A stretch of DNA of 64,000 nucleotides from Labrys okinawensis (GCF_002982075.1 NZ_PUEJ01000002.1:620001-684000); one strand, 5' to 3'. Shown: positions 33,772 through 42,598, counted from the stretch's first letter. Notes: a model not told the origin generated them from the letters alone. Translations and numbers: made by a program.

Positions 33772-34725
33772 ATGCGCAGCTATCTCGATTTTGAAAAACC
33801 CGTGGCCGAGCTCGAGGCCAAAGTCGAGGAACTGCGCGCGATGGCGGAGTCGGGTGACGCAGTGGCGATCGGGGATGAGATCCAGCGGCTGGAGGCCAAG
33901 GCGAACCAGGCGCTGCGCGATCTCTATGCCCAGCTCACGCCCTGGCAGAAGACCCTGGTGGCTCGCCACCCGGAGCGTCCGCACGCCAATGACTATATCG
34001 CCGCCCTGATCGAGGATTTCACGCCGCTTGCCGGCGACCGCAAGTTCGGCGACGACGAGGCGATCATCGGCGGCTTCGGCCGCTTCCGCGGCGAGGCCGT
34101 CTGCATCCTCGGCCATGAAAAGGGCTCCGACACCGAAAGCCGCATCCGGCATAATTTCGGCATGGCGCGGCCCGAAGGCTATCGCAAGGCCGTGCGTCTG
34201 ATGGAAATGGCCGATCGTTTCGAATTGCCGGTGATTTCCTTCGTCGACACGGCCGGCGCCTATCCGGGCATCGATGCCGAGGAGCGTGGCCAGGCCGAGG
34301 CGATTGCCCGCTCGACCGATGCCTGTCTGGGGCTGGGCTCGCCCAACGTTGCCGTTGTCATCGGCGAAGGCGGTTCCGGCGGTGCCATCGCGGTGGCGGC
34401 GGCGAGCCGGGTCCTGATGCTGGAGCATTCCATCTATTCGGTGATCTCGCCGGAAGGCGCGGCCTCCATCCTCTGGCGCGAGGCCAGCAAGGCGCAGGAT
34501 GCCGCCAACAACATGAAGATCACGGCGCAGGATCTCCTGAAGTTCGGCGTGATCGACGCCATCATTCCCGAGCCGACAGGCGGTGCGCATCGCACGCCCG
34601 AGAAGGCGATCGAGACCACCGGTGACTTCATTCAGAATTCGCTGCGCGAACTCTTCAATCAGTCCCGCGAAGCTCTGATCCGGGCGCGCCAGGACAAATA
34701 TCTGATGATCGGCCGCAGCCTGTAG
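33772..34725 (+). CDS. accA: Acetyl-CoA carboxylase carboxyltransferase subunit alpha
   Basis: 317-residue alpha subunit of the acetyl-CoA carboxylase carboxyltransferase, first step of fatty-acid synthesis. The conserved start [21 protein letters not shown], the biotin/CoA-site segments [26 protein letters not shown] and [12 protein letters not shown], and the length agree with the family. The ATG at 33772 is chosen over an upstream in-frame start on the basis of that conserved N-terminus. No accD here. It is followed by a palindromic repeat (34746-34827). Confidence 0.96.
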   Translation: MRSYLDFEKPVAELEAKVEELRAMAESGDAVAIGDEIQRLEAKANQALRDLYAQLTPWQKTLVARHPERPHANDYIAALIEDFTPLAGDRKFGDDEAIIGGFGRFRGEAVCILGHEKGSDTESRIRHNFGMARPEGYRKAVRLMEMADRFELPVISFVDTAGAYPGIDAEERGQAEAIARSTDACLGLGSPNVAVVIGEGGSGGAIAVAAASRVLMLEHSIYSVISPEGAASILWREASKAQDAANNMKITAQDLLKFGVIDAIIPEPTGGAHRTPEKAIETTGDFIQNSLRELFNQSREALIRARQDKYLMIGRSL

Positions 34726-34745
34726 AGGGGGGCTGCTATTCACGC

Positions 34746-34827
34746 GTCATTGCGAGCGTAGCGAAGCAATCCTGGGTCGCGAATATCGGCTGTAACTCCT
34801 GGATTGCTCCGTTACGTTCGCAATGAC
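34746..34827. repeat. GTCATTGCGAGCG-type palindromic repeat, copy 2
   Basis: GTCATTGCGAGCGTAGCGAAGCAATCC on the left is inverted against GGATTGCTCCGTTACGTTCGCAATGAC on the right, 82 bp in all. It lies between convergent accA and the ABC permease gene and may serve as a bidirectional terminator. Confidence 0.85.
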
Positions 34828-34847
34828 ATGGTCAAGGCGTCTGCGCC

Positions 34848-36155
34848 TCACCCCCTCAGCGCTGCCGCCGGCGATTGCCGATAGGCCAGCAAGGCAGGGG
34901 CGAGGCCGAGAAGGGCGGCGAAACCGGCCAGCAGGGCGGCGAGGCCGAGATCGGCCCGCGTGAACGCCACCGGCAGGACCATGCCGCTCCAGCTCGTCAC
35001 CCAGCCCGATAGGGTGAGGGCGCCGAGATAGCCGAGCGCGAAGCCGGCTGCGATGCCGAGTGCGAGCAGGACGAAAAGCTCGGACCAGACGATGGCAAGA
35101 ACGGTCAGGCGCGGCGTGCCGAGGGCGCGCAGCGCGCCGATCTGGCGCCGGCGTTGGCCGACATGGATCACCGTCACGAAGATCAGGGCCGCCGCCACCA
35201 GCAATTGCGCGCCGGCTGCCACCGCCACCAGCACGGTGCGGGCGTCGCCGAGCGTGGCGTAGAGCCGGGTCAGCACTTCGGCCGGGAAGACGGCGAGCGT
35301 GCCCTCGCCGCGATAGGCCTGGCGCAGCTTGTAGGCGTCCGCGATCGTGCGGGGCTTGATCAGCAGGGCCGGCACGCCGGCGGCGGTAGTGGCAAAGCTC
35401 TCGTCGAGCGGAGCGGCCGCGTCGATCGCGCCTTCATGCTCATGCTCCTCATGCCCGGCTTCGCCATGGTCGGCTTCTCCATGGTAGGCTTCTCCGGGCT
35501 TGGAGCCCTCATGTTCGTGATGGGCATCGTGATCGGCGGTTTCCTCGGCATGGCCGAGCCCGTGCAGATGCCAGACGGCCTGGATCGGCACCAATACGGC
35601 CTTGTCCCAGGCCGTATGGCTCGGCTTGAGGCGTCCCACCACGGTATAGGCGAGTTCGGTATGGGCATGGCCCCCTTCCTCGGCCATGCCGTGCGAGGGC
35701 TTGATGCGGGTGCCGAGTGGAATGCCGGCGGCAGCGCCGACCACCGCCTCGCCCTCGGCGGCGAAAGCGCGGCCTTCGGCAAGACCATCCGACAACGCCT
35801 TCAGAAGGGCCGTGGTGGTTCCGACGATCGGCCGGCCCTGGTAGGAATCGCCAAAGCCGATCGGGGCGACCCAGGCCACGCGCGGATCGGCGGCGAGTTT
35901 GCGCAGCGTCTCCGCCGGCATCAGGGGCAAAGGCGAGGGCTGCAGGAAGACAGAGGAGAGCACCAGCTGGGCCTCGCTGCCGGCGGCACCGATGACCAGA
36001 TCGAACCTGTCTGCGGCACGGGCGCTGCCGAGGCGCATCGCCCGTTCCTGCAGCACCACGCCGACGCCGAGTGCGGTCGCCAGCGCCACCAGCAGCACCA
36101 CGGCCAGCGCGCCCGCCCAGACGCGGCGCAGGTCGGCGAGGATGAAGCGGATCAT
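34848..36155 (-). CDS. FtsX-type ABC permease with a histidine-rich periplasmic loop
   Basis: 435-residue inner-membrane permease of the MacB/FtsX type: one N-terminal helix (about 12-35), a large periplasmic domain (36-310), then three helices. The periplasmic domain carries a striking stretch at about residues 196-242 with twelve histidines among many Glu/Asp (HLHGLGHAEE, HDAHHEHEG, GHEEHEHEG), a likely zinc- or nickel-binding segment. It follows the ATPase gene with a four-base overlap, and that in turn follows a DUF3299-like protein. The trio resembles PA4064-PA4066 of Pseudomonas aeruginosa, part of a zinc-responsive set. Confidence 0.88.
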   Translation of the reverse strand: MIRFILADLRRVWAGALAVVLLVALATALGVGVVLQERAMRLGSARAADRFDLVIGAAGSEAQLVLSSVFLQPSPLPLMPAETLRKLAADPRVAWVAPIGFGDSYQGRPIVGTTTALLKALSDGLAEGRAFAAEGEAVVGAAAGIPLGTRIKPSHGMAEEGGHAHTELAYTVVGRLKPSHTAWDKAVLVPIQAVWHLHGLGHAEETADHDAHHEHEGSKPGEAYHGEADHGEAGHEEHEHEGAIDAAAPLDESFATTAAGVPALLIKPRTIADAYKLRQAYRGEGTLAVFPAEVLTRLYATLGDARTVLVAVAAGAQLLVAAALIFVTVIHVGQRRRQIGALRALGTPRLTVLAIVWSELFVLLALGIAAGFALGYLGALTLSGWVTSWSGMVLPVAFTRADLGLAALLAGFAALLGLAPALLAYRQSPAAALRG

Positions 36156-36868
36156 GCGGCCTGCGCCCTTATTTGCTCGTCCGATGCGACGCGGCCGGCG
36201 GCGAGCGTCAGCCGCCTTGCCAGCCGGCTCGTGAGTGCGGTGTCGTGCGAGACGACGATGAGCGTGCTGCCTTCCGTGCCGGCAAGCTCGATGAGGAGGT
36301 CGCCCACGAGGGCGCCGCTCTCGGCGTCGAGGCTGGCGGTCGGTTCGTCCGCCACCAGCACGGCCGGCCGGCGCAGCAGCGCCCGGGCGAGGGCGACGCG
36401 CTGCATCTCGCCGCGGGACATGCCGTCGATCGCCTGATCCGGCCGGGACAAGCCCACCCGCTGGAGCAGGGCGTGGCCGCGCTCGATCGCGCTCTTGCCG
36501 GCGCGCCCCGACAGGCGCAGCGGCAGCAGCACGTTCTCCAGGGCCGACAGGCCGGGGAAGAGATGGAAATCCTGCATGACCAGGCCGATATTCTGCCCGC
36601 GCCAGCGGTCCCTGGCGCCCTCCGGCAGCTTGGCGATGTCGGTGTCGCCCCAGCATACCCTGCCTTGCGCGACGCGCTCGAGGCCGGTGACGACGTTGAC
36701 GAAGGTGCTCTTGCCCGAGCCCGACGGGCCGGTCACGGCGAGCTGGCTGCCTGCGGCCAGAGCCAGCCGCTCGATGCGCAGCACCGGTGCGGCGAGGCCG
36801 GGAAAGGAGATGGTGATATTTTCGAGCTTGAGCGCCAGCACGGGATCAGACCACCCAGTAGCGGGCAT
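36152..36868 (-). CDS. ABC transporter ATP-binding protein (LolD/MacB-like)
   Basis: ATPase of the FtsX-type exporter, 238 residues. Walker A GPSGSGKST, Q-loop in VMQDFHLFPG, Walker B VLVADEPTASLD and the switch VSHD are intact, while the usual LSGGQ signature reads MSRGEMQR. The start is uncertain: an ATG at 36868 lies within the end of the upstream gene; a GTG at 36841, just after that gene's stop, gives a more compact 229-residue protein (VLALKLENI). The order is DUF3299-like, ATPase, permease, all tightly packed. Confidence 0.85.
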   Translation of the reverse strand: MPATGWSDPVLALKLENITISFPGLAAPVLRIERLALAAGSQLAVTGPSGSGKSTFVNVVTGLERVAQGRVCWGDTDIAKLPEGARDRWRGQNIGLVMQDFHLFPGLSALENVLLPLRLSGRAGKSAIERGHALLQRVGLSRPDQAIDGMSRGEMQRVALARALLRRPAVLVADEPTASLDAESGALVGDLLIELAGTEGSTLIVVSHDTALTSRLARRLTLAAGRVASDEQIRAQAA

Positions 36869-37304
36869 CCCGCAGGCGCAGCCGGCTGAGAAAGCCGGTT
36901 TCCGGATCGGTCCAGGACCCCACTTCCAGGCGTCCCGACACCTCGATCCTGGTGCCGGGCTGCACGAAGGTCTGCTTCTCGTCGAGATAGATCACCACGA
37001 TATTGTCCGGCCAGTCCGCGTCGGAGGAGCAGAAGGGGCAGATCGACATCGGGATTTCGGTGAGCACGAAGAAGGTGGCCTCCGCCTTGAGCGGCGGCGC
37101 CATGAAGCCGCTCATCACCACGTCCTTGCCGTCGAGCTCCTTGACCTTGGCCGAGAATTCCAGGCCGAGCACGCTGATCTTGCCGTAGAGTTCGGGAAAG
37201 CCGAGCGCTGCAGGGGCCGCCAGGGCCGGTCGAGCCAGGAGGAGAGGCGACAGCCCGAGCAGAGTCACGACATGGCGGCGGGACAGGAAAGGGATGGTCG
37301 TCAT
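36846..37304 (-). CDS. Tat-exported DUF3299-like protein
   Basis: 152-residue exported protein. The N-terminus (SRRHVVTLLGLSPLLLA, then AAPAA) has a twin-arginine and hydrophobic core, so Tat export is likely. The mature domain is an OB-like beta barrel with DVVMSGFMAPP, the conserved CPFC motif (residues 89-92) before SSDADWPDNIVVIYLDE, and GRLEVG. This matches the DUF3299 type found beside FtsX-type exporters in zinc-regulated operons (PA4066). The paired Cys may bind metal or a thiol. A perfect 20-bp palindrome lies 50 bp upstream. Confidence 0.75.
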   Translation of the reverse strand: MTTIPFLSRRHVVTLLGLSPLLLARPALAAPAALGFPELYGKISVLGLEFSAKVKELDGKDVVMSGFMAPPLKAEATFFVLTEIPMSICPFCSSDADWPDNIVVIYLDEKQTFVQPGTRIEVSGRLEVGSWTDPETGFLSRLRLRDARYWVV

Positions 37305-37353
37305 GGTGAGCTCTTACGCGGGCCGAGGTCGGCGCTCTCGAGAAACATCGCCA

Positions 37354-37373
37354 TCGGGCGGCTAGCCGCCCGA
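37354..37373. promoter_or_regulatory. Perfect 20-bp palindrome upstream of the DUF3299/ABC operon
   Basis: TCGGGCGGCTAGCCGCCCGA, fully self-complementary, centred about 60 bp before the start codon at 37304. It is GC-rich and does not resemble a Zur, Fur or other AT-rich metal-regulator box. It could be an operator or a hairpin in the leader. Confidence 0.45.
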
Positions 37374-37424
37374 GGGTTGCCGTCCGATCATTAGGCGTTG
37401 TCGGCAACAACTGAAACGCTGCCA

Positions 37425-37517
37425 TTGTCATGCCCGGGCTTGACCCGGGCATCCAACCGCCTCGTCTTCAGTGCCGGGAGGAGGGCTGGATTGCCGGGTG
37501 AAGCCCGGCAATGACAA
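37425..37517. repeat. TTGTCATGCCCGGG palindromic repeat
   Basis: Ends TTGTCA and TGACAA, with inner arms CCCGGGCTTGACCCGG and CCGGGTGAAGCCCGG, so each half is itself a hairpin. It lies between the DUF3299/ABC operon and the end of the alkaline phosphatase gene, both minus strand. Confidence 0.75.
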
Positions 37518-37555
37518 AGGTTGAGCCAATTCGCTCGTTTATTTCGGGCAAAGCC

Positions 37556-39328
37556 TTACTGCATCTGGGCCTTCTGGGGGCCGGAGGCGCCGAGCGCGAA
37601 GGCGTCAGCAAGAACGCGATAGACGTCGCTTTCTTCCAGATAGCCCTTGAAGCCTTCGGCGCCCGGGCCCGTCGCCTGCAGCACGACGTCGTCGACGGCG
37701 TGGGCGGTGCTGTCGTTGTTGCGCGGGATGTTGCCCTGGACGAAGACGGCGCCAGGCACGTCCTTATAGGCGGGATTGGCGACATATTCCTTCTTCTCGT
37801 TCTGGATGGCCGGCTCATAGGGGCCGTCCAGCTTCGGGCTGAAGGTCTCGTAGTGATCGGGGTAGTTTCCGTAGACGATGGCCAGGCGCTTGCTGGGATC
37901 GATCTTGTCGGGATAGCCGTCGCCGTCCTTGTCCTCGTAATTGGTGAAGCCGGCTTCGGCATAGATGCCGACCTTCTCGCGCATGTCGGTGCCGGGCTTG
38001 CTGTCGTCGACGGTGCCGATGATCGACATGGAATGGGTATGGTCGCCGGTGGCGACGATCAGCGTGTCGGGATGGGTCCTGGCGAATTCGCGCGCCACGC
38101 CGATTGCCTTGTCGAATTCGATGGTGTCATAGAGCGAGCGCTCGCCATCCTGCGCATGCGACATCTTGTCGACCGTGGCGGCTTCCACCATCAGGAAGAA
38201 GCCTTCCGGATTCTTGGACAGCTGGTCGAGGGCCGTCTTGGTCATGTCGACCAGGCCGGGCTGGTTGGGGAACTTCTCCACCGTGCCTTTCTTGAGCAGG
38301 TTGCGGTCGAGCGCCACGTCCATGTTACCGGTGTGGAAGAGGCCGAGGATCTTGCCGGTATTGGTGCCGGAAGCCGCGGCGAGGCTGTCCTTGTCGGTGG
38401 CGACAGTGTAGCCGGCATCCTTGAAGAGCTGGATATAGTCTTTGTCGTCCTTGCGCTTGGAGCCGGTGGTCGATTTCGGCAGGAAATAGGCCGAGCCGCC
38501 GCCCAGGATGATTTCGGGCTTCACGTCGTAGAACATGCCGACGATTTCTGCCTTGTCGGCCCGCTTGCGGGTGTGGGCGACCACTGCGGCGGGGGTGGCG
38601 TCCTCGATCTCGGCGGTGGATATCACGCCGATCGACTTCTTGGACGTGCGGCGCAGCGCCTCCGCGATAGTCTCGACACGCGGATCATCCAGGGTGGCGG
38701 GCGTGCGGTCGGCGTAGACACCGAGAGCGTTCACCGCCGTCTTGTGCCCGGTCATATAGGCCGACATGGTGTTGGCGCTGTCCGTGGCGATGGCGTCCGT
38801 GGCCGAAGTGCCGATGAAGGCCATGTGGTCGAGGTCGTCCATGTTGAGACGGCCATTGGCCTTGCCCTCGGTCATGCCCTTGGACATGATGCGCGCGCCG
38901 GTGCGATTGGCGACCGTCAGGCCGTCGCCGAGCAGAAAGATGATGTTCTTGGCCTTGGGCGTGGCGGGCGTGCCGAAGACGTCCCAGGTCACGCTGCGGC
39001 TCTGTCCGCCGGCCGAGACTTCGACCTTGTAGGTGCCGGGTACGCCGAGGGTGAGGCCGCGCAGCAGCACCGCCGAGCCGAGATCCTTGTCGTCCTTGCC
39101 CTTTTCGGAGGCGATGAACTCGACGTCCTTGCCGAACACACCCTTGTAGTCCTGCCCGTTGACGGTGACGCGCACATCCTCCGGCTTCACCGTGCCGGCG
39201 AACTCGGCCTTGAAGTCGAAGGGCGAGCCGGCCAGGATGGTGGCGCGGTCGAGAGGATAGATGCCCGCGGCCTGGCTGGGACCGATCAGCATGGTGGTGA
39301 CCGCAAGAGCGGCGAGGAGCGTGCGCAT
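37556..39328 (-). CDS. phoA: Alkaline phosphatase (PhoA type) with N-terminal extra domain
   Basis: 590-residue periplasmic phosphomonoesterase, longer than E. coli PhoA (471). A signal peptide (1-20) is followed by about 90 residues of a predicted Ig-like beta domain (DRATILAGSPFDFKAEF, VRVTVNGQDY), then the catalytic domain: GDG with Asp135, the nucleophile in DSANTMSAYMTG (Ser184) and the later Zn ligands in GDHTHS. Near residue 445 a DKDGDGYPD loop looks like a Ca-binding EF-type motif. AAGGA precedes the ATG at 39328; the longer open frame upstream lacks homology. A Pho box at 39481-39498 indicates PhoB control. Confidence 0.9.
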   Translation of the reverse strand: MRTLLAALAVTTMLIGPSQAAGIYPLDRATILAGSPFDFKAEFAGTVKPEDVRVTVNGQDYKGVFGKDVEFIASEKGKDDKDLGSAVLLRGLTLGVPGTYKVEVSAGGQSRSVTWDVFGTPATPKAKNIIFLLGDGLTVANRTGARIMSKGMTEGKANGRLNMDDLDHMAFIGTSATDAIATDSANTMSAYMTGHKTAVNALGVYADRTPATLDDPRVETIAEALRRTSKKSIGVISTAEIEDATPAAVVAHTRKRADKAEIVGMFYDVKPEIILGGGSAYFLPKSTTGSKRKDDKDYIQLFKDAGYTVATDKDSLAAASGTNTGKILGLFHTGNMDVALDRNLLKKGTVEKFPNQPGLVDMTKTALDQLSKNPEGFFLMVEAATVDKMSHAQDGERSLYDTIEFDKAIGVAREFARTHPDTLIVATGDHTHSMSIIGTVDDSKPGTDMREKVGIYAEAGFTNYEDKDGDGYPDKIDPSKRLAIVYGNYPDHYETFSPKLDGPYEPAIQNEKKEYVANPAYKDVPGAVFVQGNIPRNNDSTAHAVDDVVLQATGPGAEGFKGYLEESDVYRVLADAFALGASGPQKAQMQ

Positions 39329-39433
39329 GGCAATCCTTTCGCGATGCGAAGCCGACTTTGTCACTGGAGCCTCCCGCGGTTTGGCGAAGGTGCCGCACTT
39401 GCAAAGACGCGCCGAAACAAAGAGCTGGAAGAC

Positions 39434-39467
39434 AGCGCGTTCCCCCTGAACGCGCTTTGCGCTAGGG
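39434..39467. repeat. AGCGCGTTC...GAACGCGCT hairpin, dispersed element (phoA leader)
   Basis: Stem AGCGCGTTC / GAACGCGCT with a 5-base loop, followed by TTTGCGCTAGGG. The right half is nearly the same as TGAACGCGCTTTGCTCTAGAG at 6188-6208. It lies within the predicted leader of phoA mRNA and could form a hairpin there. Confidence 0.55.
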
Positions 39468-39480
39468 ATAGCCAGCGCGT

Positions 39481-39498
39481 GCGACAGGTCCATGACAG
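39481..39498 (-). promoter_or_regulatory. Pho box upstream of the alkaline phosphatase gene
   Basis: On the minus strand, CTGTCATGGACCTGTCGC: two CTGTCAT-type 7-mers (7/7 and 5/7 matches) spaced by 4 bp, as PhoB requires. About 10 bp further downstream is TATCCC, a possible -10. It is 153 bp before the phoA start. Confidence 0.75.
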
Positions 39499-39777
39499 CG
39501 AGCAGGCTCAGGATCAGCCCGCTTCATACGCAGTATAGGGGCGGCTCGTTCGCCCGGGGGAGCGGCGAAGACTCCATCCTGCAATCCATTGTCCTGTGCG
39601 GTCCGAGGTCTCGTCGCGGCGATGCTTGTCGAGTGGTGAGGAAATCTATAGGGTCGCCAGCCAGTTTCGGGTGAAAGGCCCCTATCGGCAGGGCGTGGAA
39701 TCAGGCATTGTGCCGTTAAGAGTTCGTTCACGCTGTTGCGTAACCACGATTGGCCCACGACTTGCGGCGAGTGGTCG

Positions 39778-39806
39778 TTGACTGTAAATGTCCCTTAGTC
39801 TGTATT
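39778..39806 (+). promoter_or_regulatory. Sigma-70-type promoter for the L,D-transpeptidase gene
   Basis: -35 TTGACT, 17-bp spacer, -10 TGTATT, ending about 28 bp before the ATG at 39834. The rest of the gap between the Pho box and this promoter (39499-39777) holds no gene that could be supported. Confidence 0.6.
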
Positions 39807-39833
39807 ACTGACTTTGCACGGGTTCACTGGTTC

Positions 39834-41378
39834 ATGACCGCTCACTTCAAGTTGATGCGCAAGATTGCAATGGCCGTGCCGGTTCTTTTGCTGGCGGCGG
39901 CCTGTTCCAATCAGAATGGCGCAAGTGTTCGCTCGACTAGCCCGGTGCCGCAGGCGCTGATTGCCGAAATGCAGGCCAAGGGCATGGCGCGTTCCGCGCC
40001 GATCCTGGTGCGCATCTACAAGAAGGAGTCCGAACTCGAAATCTGGAAGCAGACATCGAGTGGACGTTATGCCCTGCTCAAGAGCTATCCGGTCTGCCGC
40101 TGGTCGGGCCAGCTCGGTCCGAAGAAGAGCGAGGGCGATCGGCAGGTGCCCGAGGGCTTCTATGCCGTGAGCATGAGCAGCCTCAATCCGAATTCGCAAT
40201 ATTACCTGTCCTTCGACATCGGCTATCCCAACAATTTCGATCGTCAGCTCGGCCGCGCCGGCGGCAACATCATGGTGCACGGCTCCTGCTCTTCGCGCGG
40301 CTGCTTTGCCATGACCGACAAGCAGGTGGCCGAGATCTATGCCGTGGCGCGCGAGGCGCTGCAGGGCGGCCAGGCTTCGTTCCAGGTGCAGTCGCTGCCC
40401 TTCCGCATGACGCCCGAGAACATGGCCCGCAATCGCCGCAATCCGAATATCGGCTTCTGGCAGAATCTCAAGGAAGGCACCGACAATTTCGAGGTCACCA
40501 AGCAGACGGTGAAGGTCGATGTCTGCAAGGGCCGCTATGTCTTCAACGGCAATGGCGGGACCCAGTGCGGTATCGCTCCGGCGAACCAAAGCGTGGCTGC
40601 CGCCGTCTACGAGAAGCGGCGCAACGACGATGCCAAGATCACCGCGCTGATCGCCTCCGGTACCAAGGCCGTCAACTATATCTATCAGGACGGCGGTTCC
40701 AATCCGGTGTTCGCAGCGCGTGCCGTCGATCAGTCGGCGGTGCCCGGCAAGGATCGGCCCTTCAGCTATTCGCGCGTCGACGTGACCGAAGTGGCGCTCA
40801 ATGACGCGGGTGCCCCGGCGACGGAAGCGGATGCGAATGCGGCCCATCGCGTCACCTATGCCGCAGCCGAAAGCCTGCTCTATTCGGAAGCCGCAGTGGC
40901 CCGCAAGCCGATCAAGGGCGCGGCGGATCCCAAGGCTGTCGCCAAGCGCCAGGAGGCCGTCTATGCCCGCCTGATGGGCAGCAAGTTGCCGGCTCCGATA
41001 CCGCAGACGCCGGTGGCGGTGGCCGCTGCACCGGTTGCTTCCAGTGCGCCGGCCAGCCAGCTGGTGGCTTCGGCCGCGCCGGAAGGCCAGCCCTTCTATG
41101 CGCGCTGGCTTGGCTTTGCGCCGACCGAGCAGCCGGCCGCCCCGGTTACGGCGATCAAGGTCGATCCGATCCAGACCGGCACGGTGCCCGATGCCAAGCC
41201 CAAACCGGGCAAGGCAAAGACGCTGACGCCGGGCAAGCCGATGATGGCCGCGGCGGCACTGCCGGCCGCGCAGATGGCCGAACTGCCGCCGGCGATCACC
41301 AATCCGCCGACCGAGCAGCCCTTCTACAAGCGCTGGCTGGGCCTGGGCGGCGAGCAGGGCGCTACGGCGACCAACTGA
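39834..41378 (+). CDS. L,D-transpeptidase lipoprotein with C-terminal PFYxRWLG repeats
   Basis: 514-residue lipoprotein. The lipobox LAAAC puts the acylated Cys at residue 24. The YkuD domain (about 55-220) contains the active-site motif HGSCSSRGC with His149 and Cys157. After it comes a region with a CKGRYVFNGNGGTQC pair, and then a Pro/Ala-rich tail containing two copies of a short motif: QPFYARWLG near 420 and QPFYKRWLG near the end, both following glutamine-rich leads. The enzyme would cross-link peptidoglycan or attach proteins to it. The repeats may bind a partner or membrane. An upstream in-frame start adds no signal features. Confidence 0.85.
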   Translation: MTAHFKLMRKIAMAVPVLLLAAACSNQNGASVRSTSPVPQALIAEMQAKGMARSAPILVRIYKKESELEIWKQTSSGRYALLKSYPVCRWSGQLGPKKSEGDRQVPEGFYAVSMSSLNPNSQYYLSFDIGYPNNFDRQLGRAGGNIMVHGSCSSRGCFAMTDKQVAEIYAVAREALQGGQASFQVQSLPFRMTPENMARNRRNPNIGFWQNLKEGTDNFEVTKQTVKVDVCKGRYVFNGNGGTQCGIAPANQSVAAAVYEKRRNDDAKITALIASGTKAVNYIYQDGGSNPVFAARAVDQSAVPGKDRPFSYSRVDVTEVALNDAGAPATEADANAAHRVTYAAAESLLYSEAAVARKPIKGAADPKAVAKRQEAVYARLMGSKLPAPIPQTPVAVAAAPVASSAPASQLVASAAPEGQPFYARWLGFAPTEQPAAPVTAIKVDPIQTGTVPDAKPKPGKAKTLTPGKPMMAAAALPAAQMAELPPAITNPPTEQPFYKRWLGLGGEQGATATN

Positions 41379-41601
41379 CGCCGATTTTCTTGATCGATTG
41401 ATCCGTGAGCCCTTTCCCGGCATGGGAGAGGGCTCACGCATTCTATTGCGCTTGCCGGCCGAACGGTTTCAACTGTCAGCGTGCCCGCGATCGGTAGGGC
41501 ACGGAGACGCTCGGTCCTGGCGGGAGTTGGCAAGGCACGGGGCGGCGTCATTCCGGTTTGCAGGGTCGACCTGCAGCTGTCGTAAGTGGGTGTTGGTTGC
41601 A

Positions 41602-42351
41602 ATGTCGCTCGATGTCGTCGATCTCCGCGACTTCTACTCGACCAATCTTGGCATCGTGGCCGGCCGCCTGATCGCCACCAAGATCCGGGCGCGCTGGAGC
41701 GACCTGCGTGGACAGCGCGTCGCCGGCATCGGCTTTGCCGCCCCCTATCTCACCATGTTCCGGGACGAGGCCGAACGCGTCGTCTCTTTCAATCCGGCGA
41801 CGCAGGGTGTGCTGGAATGGCCTGAAAACGGCCCGCTTGCCGCAGCGCTGGTCGAGGAGACCGAATTGCCGCTGGCGGACGGCTGCCTCGACCGCGTGCT
41901 GGCCATCCATCTGCTCGAGGAGGCGGATTCCGCCCTCGATACGCTGCGCGAGATCTGGCGGGTGCTTGCCCCGGGCGGTACGGTGATGCTGGTGGCGCCC
42001 AACCGGCGCGGGGTCTGGGCGCGTTCGGATGCCACGCCTTTCGGCAATGGCCGGCCCTTCTCGCGCCCGCAATTGACCCGGCTGCTGCGCGATGCGCTGT
42101 TCTCGCCGGTGAACTGGACGGAGGCGCTCTATCTGCCGCCGATGTTCCATGGCTGGGCATTGCGTTCCGCGCCGGCCTATGAGCGTTTTGCCGGGCGCTT
42201 TGCCTCCCCCTTCGCCGGCGTGCACATCGTGGAGGCCTCCAAGCAGGTGTTCCGCCCGATCACCGTGCGCGCCAAGCGCGCCGTGTCGCCGAAATTCACG
42301 CCTGTGCTGCTGCCGAGCCCGGCCGCCGGGCGGGTTGCCGGCGGGGCGTGA
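41602..42351 (+). CDS. SAM-dependent methyltransferase (class I)
   Basis: 249-residue class I methyltransferase of the short UbiE/Methyltransf_11 type. The glycine-rich SAM site is weak (RVAGIGFAAPYLTMF); the acidic motif II, LPLADGCLDRVLAIHLLEEAD, and EIWRVLAPGGTVMLVAPN are clear. The family resembles proteins encoded beside glyoxalase II in alphaproteobacteria, but no such neighbour is present here. Start ATG at 41602; the earlier in-frame start at 41398 lies in the preceding gene's leader. Substrate unknown. Confidence 0.78.
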   Translation: MSLDVVDLRDFYSTNLGIVAGRLIATKIRARWSDLRGQRVAGIGFAAPYLTMFRDEAERVVSFNPATQGVLEWPENGPLAAALVEETELPLADGCLDRVLAIHLLEEADSALDTLREIWRVLAPGGTVMLVAPNRRGVWARSDATPFGNGRPFSRPQLTRLLRDALFSPVNWTEALYLPPMFHGWALRSAPAYERFAGRFASPFAGVHIVEASKQVFRPITVRAKRAVSPKFTPVLLPSPAAGRVAGGA

Positions 42352-42388
42352 GCCTGCCGCTTACTTGAGTCTTCGTCCAGGTTGCGCT

Positions 42389-42562
42389 GCCCCTCACCGC
42401 ACCTCTCCCCGTAAGAACGGGGCGAGGGGACATCGGCGGTGCGTTCATATTGACAGCAAACCATCTCGCCCAACCGTCGGGCGAGATGAGAGGTCCGAGG
42501 ATCGATTGCAACGCTTGCGCCTCCTCGCCCCGTTCTTAAGGGGAGAGGTGCGGTGAGGGGCG
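42389..42562. repeat. GCCCCTCACCGCACCTC palindromic repeat with inner hairpin
   Basis: Long inverted repeat: GCCCCTCACCGCACCTCTCC on the left is complementary to GGAGAGGTGCGGTGAGGGGC on the right. A second hairpin CATCTCGCCC / GGGCGAGATG lies in the middle. It lies between convergent methyltransferase and metW genes. Confidence 0.8.
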
Positions 42563-42598
42563 GCGCGACGAGGCCTATGGCGTTAGCGAAGCCAACAC

